This document shows, piece after piece, positions 7,720-15,439 of a stretch of DNA of 33,742 nt. Positions within the stretch are counted from its first letter, which is position 1; each line of letters begins with the position of its first letter. The translations under genes and the position numbers were made by a program. This stretch comes from JAGOEF01 sp964511665 (GTDB lineage: Bacteria; Bacteroidota; Bacteroidia; Bacteroidales; ML635J-15), in the NCBI GenBank assembly GCA_964511665.1, contig CAZEHA010000041.1:1-33742 (forward strand). The letters run 5' to 3'. Under the pieces are notes generated by a model. It did not search any database, had not been told where the DNA came from, and saw nothing but the letters and a program-made list of their open reading frames with translations.

Positions 7720-9843
7720 TTAATCCTCGTAAAGCACTTCGGAATAATCTTCTACAGAGCCAATTATGCGAAACTCGGTACGGCGGTTTTTTGCGCGCCC
7801 GTCAGGGTTGTCAGATCCATCGGGATGGGAATTGGGCGCAATCGGAAGGCTTTCGCCATAGCCTTTTGCAACAAGCCGATCGCTACTTATGCCTTTACCG
7901 ATTAAATAATTCACCACACTCTGAGCTCTGTCTTGCGACAATTTCAGGTTGAATTCATCGGATGCCACGCTATCGGTATGTGAACGGATTTCGACAACTA
8001 TCTTCGGATACTTCGACATCAGGCTATAAATAGTTCTATCAATTGTGATCTTTGCTTTATCGGTGAGTCGCGACATACCAAACTCATAATAGATATTGTT
8101 CACAATAAAAGGCTGAGTAGGTATAGTATTCACCAAAATAGCATCAAGCACCAGGGTATCGCTGTGGGTTATATTTTTTGTAGTAAAATCGAGGCGCTTT
8201 TCAACCCTGTTAAAGTCTTTCACAGTAATAAAGTAATCGACTCCCTGTTCAAGGTTGAAAAAGTAATATCCATTGTGTGTGCTATCGGTCTTTATAAACA
8301 TCTCCTTTCCTGTTTTTTTATCTTTAAGGTAGAGCGAAACAGGATAATTATACAAAACCTCAACCAGATTTCCTGATTTATCGATGTTCTCAACATTCAA
8401 ATGAAAATCTTCTTTGTAATCGTGCTCTATGCTCTTATAGAAAGTACTGTCGGTAATACCGTACACCTGCCCGGTAACAGCAACAACAATATAATCGGTA
8501 TAAACGAATTCGAAAATATCGTCGCAGCAATTTTCGTGTCGTATTGAATTGGCCCCTGTGCGATTCGATACAAAATAGCCTTTCTGGCGTGTTGAAGTAA
8601 GTATATAGTACAAATCGTCGAAACTACTGTTCACCGAAGCCCCCAGGTTTTCGAGGCCTTCCCATTGCCGTCCTTCTCCAACAGCTTTGAATACGTCGTA
8701 CCCACCCAGACCCGGGTGCAAATCGGAGCTAAAATATAAGGTTTTAGTATCGATGTTATAATAAGGGGTGATTTCGTTTCCTTGAGTATTAATGGTTTTT
8801 CCACAATTTTTGGGAGTATCCCATGCGCTTTTACGATCGTTGTAAATCGAGTACCAAATATCGAGCCCTCCCCTACCGTCGGGCCTGTCAGAAACAAAAT
8901 ACAACACATCGGTATTTCTGTTCGAAACACCTAAACTTGGCATGGTTGAAGTGTATTCGGGCATATTAATCGGCTCGTCGAGCAAAACGGGAGTTTGCCA
9001 TTCGTTGTGCACATTGGCACTATAGTAAATTTTACATATCACTTTTCTTTGTTCGTTGTTTTCGCAACGGGTAAAATAAAACTTCTTGCCCGAGGCCGAG
9101 AAGGCTCCGTTGCCGGTATTCACATTGTCGCCATTAATTGTAGCATCGAATTCGCCAAGATTCACCCATTTACCATCTTTGTTGTATGCCTGATAAAATT
9201 TGCGGACAGGCAGTTTATCGGTAACCGGATCGAAATACTCAAGTTTATCTTGTTGCAACGATGCAAATATCAGTTTACCATCGGCAGTGGGTATGGGCGA
9301 AAACTCGATATGCGCTTTATTAACCGTTGTGTCGAGATGAGAAATAACAATTTTCTGCGTTTTTTTTGTTAAAGCAGGTATATCTTTAAAGGCATCTAGG
9401 TGCAGCCTTGCCATTTTTCCGTATGTGTTTTTATGGTCTTTCTTTTTAACATGTTTCACAAAAATCGAAAACTGCTTCTCGGCTTCTTCGTAATTACCAA
9501 GAGTTTTCAATGCCATAGCGTAATAGTATTGATCGAGAATATATTTATCGCGATTGGCCCTGAATGTTTTCCGAAAACATTCGGCAGCCTTTGCATAATT
9601 GCGCTCGCGATAATATAAATTACCAAGCTGATGCAGTGCCGGAATGTTTCCCGGATGCTCTTTCAAATACAACTCATAATGGTCTATTGCAGTGAAAATA
9701 TCTCCCATGCGCGCGGCAATTTTGGCATATTTTTTAATCTGATGCGGCTTCATATAATTCGCATCTGTCTGAGCGATGAGACATTGTGAGAATGAAACTG
9801 CCAGCAACACAAATAGAACGATGATGTATCTAATACCTGTCAC
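7720..9843 (-). CDS. OmpA-family outer membrane/periplasmic protein with TPR and PD40 repeats (PorE-like architecture)
   Basis: The 707-residue protein begins with a signal peptide (about residues 1-25, hydrophobic core then LIAQ). It has TPR-like helical repeats (about 35-150), a PD40/beta-propeller region (about 165-450) with motifs such as FVSDRPDGRGGLDIWYS and YFSSDLHPGLGGYDVF, a beta-rich carboxypeptidase-regulatory-like region, and a C-terminal OmpA peptidoglycan-binding domain (about 590-700; HTDSVASDEFNLKLSQDRA, then GYGESLP). This order resembles PorE, which anchors T9SS parts to peptidoglycan. The start codon is GTG at 9841-9843, inside the 3' end of the PorP/SprF gene (14-base overlap). 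GTG is accepted because the next in-frame ATG, about 30 residues on, would remove the signal peptide. The pair with PorP/SprF next to a T9SS cargo gene suggests a dedicated surface-attachment module. Confidence 0.88.
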   Translation of the reverse strand: MTGIRYIIVLFVLLAVSFSQCLIAQTDANYMKPHQIKKYAKIAARMGDIFTAIDHYELYLKEHPGNIPALHQLGNLYYRERNYAKAAECFRKTFRANRDKYILDQYYYAMALKTLGNYEEAEKQFSIFVKHVKKKDHKNTYGKMARLHLDAFKDIPALTKKTQKIVISHLDTTVNKAHIEFSPIPTADGKLIFASLQQDKLEYFDPVTDKLPVRKFYQAYNKDGKWVNLGEFDATINGDNVNTGNGAFSASGKKFYFTRCENNEQRKVICKIYYSANVHNEWQTPVLLDEPINMPEYTSTMPSLGVSNRNTDVLYFVSDRPDGRGGLDIWYSIYNDRKSAWDTPKNCGKTINTQGNEITPYYNIDTKTLYFSSDLHPGLGGYDVFKAVGEGRQWEGLENLGASVNSSFDDLYYILTSTRQKGYFVSNRTGANSIRHENCCDDIFEFVYTDYIVVAVTGQVYGITDSTFYKSIEHDYKEDFHLNVENIDKSGNLVEVLYNYPVSLYLKDKKTGKEMFIKTDSTHNGYYFFNLEQGVDYFITVKDFNRVEKRLDFTTKNITHSDTLVLDAILVNTIPTQPFIVNNIYYEFGMSRLTDKAKITIDRTIYSLMSKYPKIVVEIRSHTDSVASDEFNLKLSQDRAQSVVNYLIGKGISSDRLVAKGYGESLPIAPNSHPDGSDNPDGRAKNRRTEFRIIGSVEDYSEVLYED

Positions 9844-10834
9844 AGGGAATGGTTATCTGATTAAGTGTTTTTACAATATCCTTATATACAATGGTAACTT
9901 CGAAGCCTCCTCTGAGGTTGCTTACTCTGGCAAGATTCGAGATGTTGACATCGTAACTGATTCCTACTAAAAAGTGGTAAACACCAATGCCTCCCGAAAG
10001 AATAAGTGCATCGTAGCCTGTTAATGCAGTTCGCAAACCCGCTCCAACATATACACGTTCTACTGTGCTTTTCAAAGGAAAAAGATATCCAAACTCGGCC
10101 ATTGCAACGAAATCGGAAGCCTGTTTTTGATACATGCACAGGAGGCGCGGTTCCACATACAGGTTTTCCTTCAACATCATATTTATGCCGGCATTACCGG
10201 CAACACGCATATTCAGGGTATTGTCTTCGCGCAGAAACGATACTTTGGGTTTGTTTGCGTGAAATAAAGCAACACCGCCAAAAGGCTTCATCTTTCCATC
10301 GTTTTTACGATACTCTACCCCAACGTTAATATCAGGATAGTTTACATTCTCGTCCCACTGGTTAATATCGTTTGGCAGGCTGGCGTCATAAACTCCGGTA
10401 AGGTTGTTGAACTGCGATGGAAAAGTAAGATCTTGTAACGAGAATTGCTGCACTGCATATAGCCCTTGTATTCCAAAACCCAGATAATGCCCCGGTTTTA
10501 GCCTGAAATGGTAGGCAAACGACACCCCTGCTTTGTTAATATGAAGAGCGGCGCTACCCGAACGATCGTTTAAGAACAAAAAACCCAGAGCTACATAGCC
10601 CCTACGGGTTCTGAAAGGCTTGTCGAAGCCTGCTGATATGGTTTGGAAAGGAATCCCAACGGAACTCCACTGGTTTCGATAGTTATTAGAGAACCTCCAG
10701 TTTCCGTCGAAATTACCGGTATGGGCAGGGTTCAAGCTAAGAGGACTGTATATAAACTGACTAAAATGTATATCCTGAGCATTAAGGTTTATTATACCTA
10801 AAAACACACAAAGAATAACTACCAATATTCTCAT
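9830..10834 (-). CDS. PorP/SprF-family type IX secretion outer membrane protein
   Basis: The 334-residue protein has a signal peptide (MRILVVILCVFLGIINLNAQ) and the typical PorP/SprF opening with DIHFSQFIYSPLSLNPAHTG and NNYRNQWSS, followed by an outer membrane beta-barrel pattern. SprF is needed for surface delivery of the giant adhesin SprB in gliding Flavobacterium, and type B T9SS cargo genes often sit beside a PorP/SprF paralogue. Here the divergent neighbour is a 1479-residue type B cargo protein, the likely partner. The ATG at 10832-10834 is preferred over an in-frame TTG four codons upstream because it starts directly at the signal peptide. Its end overlaps the OmpA-family gene by 14 bases. 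Expression probably comes from the -7 element at 10866-10873. Confidence 0.9.
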   Translation of the reverse strand: MRILVVILCVFLGIINLNAQDIHFSQFIYSPLSLNPAHTGNFDGNWRFSNNYRNQWSSVGIPFQTISAGFDKPFRTRRGYVALGFLFLNDRSGSAALHINKAGVSFAYHFRLKPGHYLGFGIQGLYAVQQFSLQDLTFPSQFNNLTGVYDASLPNDINQWDENVNYPDINVGVEYRKNDGKMKPFGGVALFHANKPKVSFLREDNTLNMRVAGNAGINMMLKENLYVEPRLLCMYQKQASDFVAMAEFGYLFPLKSTVERVYVGAGLRTALTGYDALILSGGIGVYHFLVGISYDVNISNLARVSNLRGGFEVTIVYKDIVKTLNQITIPCDRY

Positions 10835-10856
10835 TAAATTCTGCAATTTTACTTTT

Positions 10857-10882
10857 TTTGTCCGTCAAATATAGTATTTTTG
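10857..10882 (+). promoter_or_regulatory. Promoter of the PKD-repeat surface protein gene
   Basis: TATTTTTG at 10875-10882 matches TAnnTTTG and lies 35 bases before the ATG. A TTTG at 10857-10860 could serve as -33 box, but the 14-base spacing is short. The -7 call is stronger than the -33 call. Confidence 0.45.
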
Positions 10883-10893
10883 TTTAGAACAAA
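10866..10893 (-). promoter_or_regulatory. Promoter of the PorP/SprF-OmpA gene pair
   Basis: On the minus strand TATATTTG (10866-10873) matches TAnnTTTG, with a TTTG at 10890-10893, 16 bases upstream. The -7 boxes of this promoter and the divergent one are separated by a single base (10874). Confidence 0.5.
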
Positions 10894-10917
10894 AAACCGA
10901 ATTTTAATAAAATAAAA

Positions 10918-13900
10918 ATGGGCTTTTACGGGAATAAATTAATTGTATTGGCTGCACTCAGTATTATTTTTCCTTTATTGAGTAATGCTCAGGTTAGTGT
11001 TTCTATTCATTCGAATGTGGTAGAAGGCTGTGCTCCTCTCGAGGTGTCTTTTTCTGCCGATGTTCAGAATTGCACCGGAACAATAAGCTATTCCTGGAAT
11101 TTTGGGTTTAGCGGTGGTAATTCATCATTGCCGTCGCCCAGTACGCTTTTTCAAAATCCGGGAACCTACAACGTAATTTTAAATGTTAGTTGCACCGAAG
11201 GCAATGCCTCCGACAACCTACAAATTATTGTTCGACAGCCACCAACCGCCGCCATAGCCAATAGCCCTGTTACCGGTTGCCGACCATTGGTTGTTAATTT
11301 TATTGATGGCAGCACTCCAGGTGATGGAGATATAAACTATTGGGAATGGTTTTTTAATGATGGCACCCCCTTGTCAAATCAACAAAACCCTCCTCACACC
11401 TACAATTTCCCGGGCATATTCAATGTGTTACTTAACGTTCGTGATGAATACGGATGTACTTCAACAGCAACTGCCACTGGGCTTGTGGCTGTTTCCGACA
11501 CTCCTTCGGTGGCTTTCACTGCATTTCCTTTAAGCTATTGTCAACCACCACTCAACGTCACTTTTCAAAGCATAGTAAGTACCAACTTCAATTTACCTTT
11601 TCAGGCTTTCTGGACGTTTGGCGATGGCAACAACGCATCGGGAGCAACGGCACAAAACAATTACACCTCTGCTAATATATACGATGTTTCTCTAACGGTG
11701 ATTGATGATTATGGCTGCACCAATTCGGTTACATACAACGATTATATAAACATAACGGAACTAGTACCTGATTACAGTATGTATATTGGCAGTACCCCGG
11801 TTGCAGCCGGAAGTACAATATGCACCAACACTACCATTCACTTTATGAACCTTACATCGCAGCCATGTAAGTGGGATTTTGGGAATGGACAAAGTTCGCT
11901 GTTAAATATAGTTAATTACACTTTCAATCAGCCGGGTACTTATAATATTCTGTTCACAGTTCAACCGGACGGCGATTGCGAAAACTCTGTTTCGTTTCAA
12001 CTCTTTGTTGAGGATGTAAGTGCTTCTTTTACTACAAACCCCCAATCGCTTTTTTCGTGCAATACCCCCTTCGATGTCACATTTACCAATACATCAAGTA
12101 GCAATGCTACAGGCTTTAATTATACGTTTGGGGATGGAGAAAGCTCTTCGTTACCAAATCCTGTACATACATACAACAGCAATGGCACTTTCCCTGTAGT
12201 TTTAACAGTAACCACCAACAATGGGTGTTCTGAACAATTCTCAACTCAGGTAGTTATAACAAGCCCCGATGCATCGTTTACAGCCGATGAGGGAGAAGGA
12301 TGTGCTCCACTTGCTGAAGTGTTCACCTATACGGGAACTTCGGGAGGCTCTATCACCAATTACCACTGGGATTTTGCCGATGGAACCGTAATTACTGATG
12401 GAAACGATACCGAAAGTCACGTCTTCGCCAACGAAGGCGAATACGATGTAGTGCTAACGGTTACCGACAACAACAACTGTGTTGCGTCGTCGACTGTTAC
12501 TGTTAATGTAGGAACTCCCATACCGGGAAGCCTTACCTTTCAATTATTCGATGATGTACTAAACGACTGGTTCGATGTTACAGGAACTGTATTTTGTGCG
12601 CAGGATACCTTTAGAATAGTAAATCCGCTGTTCGACAACGAACTGATTGATGATTTTGAATGGCAACTCGATTCTATTGACGAAGACAGTCAAGAAGAAT
12701 TTACCTACTGGGCTTTTGACCAGGACACCGGTTTTGTTTCGGTGATGTTTGTTACCAACTACAATGGATGCCGCGATACCTTACACCTCGATTCTATTTT
12801 CTACATCAACGGACCGGTTATTCAGAGCATAAACCGTATATACGATTGCGAAAATCCGTTCGATTATGTTTTTAGCGTTGACATTATTAACGACGAAGAT
12901 GATCTTACGCTGAACTGGGATTGGTTTATAAAGCAAGGGCAAACGGCATCTGTTCTGCTGCATCAGGAATTGAATTCAACCAACGAACAACTCAGTTATA
13001 CATTTCCGGGTACCGGGGTTTATTGGGTTAAAGTGCTGGCACGCAGTTCAGAAACCGGGTGCGATTTTGTCGATTCTATGATGATAAACGTTAGCCTACC
13101 CATTGCCTCATTTGTAGCTTCCGACAACGACTTCTGTGCCGGCACCACAATTTACTTTGATGCATCGGCCTCCTCATCGGATGTTACCTACCATTGGGAT
13201 TTTGGCGATGGCAGCACACAGGATTATTCCGATAATCCGGTTACCAGTCATCAATTCAACGACTATGGCGACTTTACAGTAGTGCTTACGGTGCAAGATG
13301 TGAACGGATGTACCTCTCAGGACTCGATACAAATTCATAGCTCGGGTCCTGTTGTAAGCATTATCACCAATCCCGACCCCGCACATGGCTGCAACAGCCT
13401 TACCGTAGACTTTTCGTTCGATCTGATTTCTGACTTTCCGTTGAACTACAACGTATGGCAAATCAGTAGTATTCCACAGTCGTTTTACTCGCTCACTGTT
13501 CAGCGAACTTTCGGGCCTGGAACCTACGATGTTACATTAACGGTAAGCACTACCAACAATTGCAGTGCCACTGTTACTGTTCCGGGTATTGTGGTAGTAA
13601 GCAGTATAGAGGCTGCCATTTCAACTCTCGACCCGGTGGAATGTACCAACACACCTGTTCAGTTCTATGCCGGTATCGAAAACCCTGAATTAAATTATTC
13701 ATGGGAATTTGGCGATGGAGGCACCAGCAATCTCATCAACCCGACCCATATATACACCAACGATGGCATATATACTGCAACACTTCAGGTTGACGACGGA
13801 TTGGGATGTGTTGATAACGACGAAATTCAAATTGAGGTTCAGGGGGTAGATGTGAACTTCAGCATTGCACAAACCATTTTCGATTGCTACCCGGCATTCC

Positions 13901-15357
13901 TCGACATTACGAACCACACCGACCCCGATTTATATAGCCCCTATTGGTTGTGGACTTTTAACAACGGCGATACGCTACCGGTTTTTGAACCGCAAGACTA
14001 TTTCATCAGTGCTCCGGGCGTTTACTGGGTTAAATTGCTGGCCTACACATCACATGGCTGCGAAAGCTCCGACTCCGTACAAGTAACTGTAAATGGACCT
14101 GTTTTTAATTACTACTATTCTCCCCAAACTATTTGCGTAGGCGATGAGGTGCATTTTGAAGTTACCGACATGAATTCAGATTATGATGTTCGTTGGTATA
14201 TACGAGGACAACAATTCTTAGGAACAGAGGTTGACTATGTATTTACCGAAATGCCCCCCGAAGGATACACCGAGGCACAGCTTCTGGTTAGCGAAGGTGG
14301 CTGCGAGGTACCAATTTCACTACCTGTATACATTCAACAAGTTGTATCGGCTTTTGGCATCATCGATTCGTTGGGGGCACCGGTAAATTCGTCATGTAGT
14401 CCTTTTGACTTTGACCTGATTAATCAAACTGCAGGAGCAGACACTATTATATGGACAATAGGCGGTGTTGTTTATCCCGGTTCCGACACCCTATCATTAT
14501 CTATCAGCAATCCTTTTCACGTCGACTCTCTGATTCAGATTCAGTGTTTCGGGCAAAACGAACTGGGATGCGTTGATTCTATAACACAAACAATCACAGT
14601 TTTTGCTACGCCCAACCTTCAGATTTCGAATGACACATTGATTTGTCTTGGCGACCAGATTTCGGTGTATGTGAGCGGTGCGAACAGTGTTGTGTGGTCG
14701 CCCGATTTGCACATTAGCGATATAAACTCGCTTACACCTATTGTTTCTCCCGAACAAAACGCTGTATACACGGCTGTAATAACCGACATAAATACATGCA
14801 CAGCAACCGACTCGGTATTTATTGCAGTGCAACAGGTTCCCGAAATAGATGTGACACCGGCTTACGATACCATTATGGTGGGCGATTCTATATGGGTTAC
14901 TACACTTAGTAATCAGGATGGGGTTAACTTCGTATGGACACCACAATATGAAATTTCTTGTTTGAACTGCCCTGAACCTTACCTCACGCCCAAAGAAAGT
15001 ACCCGTTACACTGTAACAGTTGAAGATTCAGCAGGCTGTTTCAGGCACAATTACTATGTCGACATTTATGTTATTGAATCGTACACCCTCGATGTTCCTT
15101 CGGCATTTACACCTTTAGGTGCCGAAAGTAACCGTGTAGTGTATGCCAATGGCTTTGGAATAAAGCGTTTAATTGAATTTCGCATTTTCAATCGCTGGGG
15201 CGAAGAAGTGTTTTTCACCGACGACTTAAACATTGGATGGGATGGCTATCATAAAGGCGAACTACAAAACATCGATACTTATAAGTATTTTGTTCGTGCC
15301 GAGATGTGGAACGGAGAGATATATGAAAGAAAAGGCGACATTCTGTTGATGCGATAG
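10918..15357 (+). CDS. Giant PKD-repeat surface protein with type B T9SS C-terminal sorting domain
   Basis: The 1479-residue protein has an N-terminal signal peptide (about 1-25, ending LLSNAQ). About sixteen immunoglobulin-like modules follow, most of them PKD-type with signatures such as WDFGDG, WTFGDG and WEFGDG and an HxYxxPGxYxV strand. Almost every module starts with a Cys (GCxPL) and ends with a Cys (DxxGC), suggesting one disulfide per repeat. Residues 1389-1479 form a type B T9SS tail (SAFTPLG, FRIFNRWGEEVF, GWDGYHKG, YKYFVRAE, RKGDILLMR), the form found on SprB-like adhesins. It should be exported, crossing the outer membrane through T9SS, and displayed on the cell surface as an adhesin or scaffold. 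The divergent PorP/SprF and OmpA genes are its probable export/anchoring partners. The ligand is unknown. Confidence 0.9.
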   Translation: MGFYGNKLIVLAALSIIFPLLSNAQVSVSIHSNVVEGCAPLEVSFSADVQNCTGTISYSWNFGFSGGNSSLPSPSTLFQNPGTYNVILNVSCTEGNASDNLQIIVRQPPTAAIANSPVTGCRPLVVNFIDGSTPGDGDINYWEWFFNDGTPLSNQQNPPHTYNFPGIFNVLLNVRDEYGCTSTATATGLVAVSDTPSVAFTAFPLSYCQPPLNVTFQSIVSTNFNLPFQAFWTFGDGNNASGATAQNNYTSANIYDVSLTVIDDYGCTNSVTYNDYINITELVPDYSMYIGSTPVAAGSTICTNTTIHFMNLTSQPCKWDFGNGQSSLLNIVNYTFNQPGTYNILFTVQPDGDCENSVSFQLFVEDVSASFTTNPQSLFSCNTPFDVTFTNTSSSNATGFNYTFGDGESSSLPNPVHTYNSNGTFPVVLTVTTNNGCSEQFSTQVVITSPDASFTADEGEGCAPLAEVFTYTGTSGGSITNYHWDFADGTVITDGNDTESHVFANEGEYDVVLTVTDNNNCVASSTVTVNVGTPIPGSLTFQLFDDVLNDWFDVTGTVFCAQDTFRIVNPLFDNELIDDFEWQLDSIDEDSQEEFTYWAFDQDTGFVSVMFVTNYNGCRDTLHLDSIFYINGPVIQSINRIYDCENPFDYVFSVDIINDEDDLTLNWDWFIKQGQTASVLLHQELNSTNEQLSYTFPGTGVYWVKVLARSSETGCDFVDSMMINVSLPIASFVASDNDFCAGTTIYFDASASSSDVTYHWDFGDGSTQDYSDNPVTSHQFNDYGDFTVVLTVQDVNGCTSQDSIQIHSSGPVVSIITNPDPAHGCNSLTVDFSFDLISDFPLNYNVWQISSIPQSFYSLTVQRTFGPGTYDVTLTVSTTNNCSATVTVPGIVVVSSIEAAISTLDPVECTNTPVQFYAGIENPELNYSWEFGDGGTSNLINPTHIYTNDGIYTATLQVDDGLGCVDNDEIQIEVQGVDVNFSIAQTIFDCYPAFLDITNHTDPDLYSPYWLWTFNNGDTLPVFEPQDYFISAPGVYWVKLLAYTSHGCESSDSVQVTVNGPVFNYYYSPQTICVGDEVHFEVTDMNSDYDVRWYIRGQQFLGTEVDYVFTEMPPEGYTEAQLLVSEGGCEVPISLPVYIQQVVSAFGIIDSLGAPVNSSCSPFDFDLINQTAGADTIIWTIGGVVYPGSDTLSLSISNPFHVDSLIQIQCFGQNELGCVDSITQTITVFATPNLQISNDTLICLGDQISVYVSGANSVVWSPDLHISDINSLTPIVSPEQNAVYTAVITDINTCTATDSVFIAVQQVPEIDVTPAYDTIMVGDSIWVTTLSNQDGVNFVWTPQYEISCLNCPEPYLTPKESTRYTVTVEDSAGCFRHNYYVDIYVIESYTLDVPSAFTPLGAESNRVVYANGFGIKRLIEFRIFNRWGEEVFFTDDLNIGWDGYHKGELQNIDTYKYFVRAEMWNGEIYERKGDILLMR

Positions 15358-15439
15358 GGGATTATACAAGATTTGCATATGCTCCATGGTATTGGGTATC
15401 ACAGGGTTTATTAAATATTAATTCATTACATACTGCCTA

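Noticed and set aside
7691..7721. Inverted arms AATTGC/GCAATT between the ECF sigma gene and the OmpA-family gene, as a terminator
   Set aside because: The stem is weak with internal mismatches and there is no T tract on either strand.
8995..9372. 125-residue open frame on the plus strand inside the OmpA-family gene
   Set aside because: It is antisense to the PD40 region of a confident gene and carries no recognisable motif.
10918..15357. Possible tandem DNA repeats in the PKD gene suggesting recombination or phase variation
   Set aside because: The protein modules repeat in pattern but differ widely in sequence; I saw no long identical DNA repeats.
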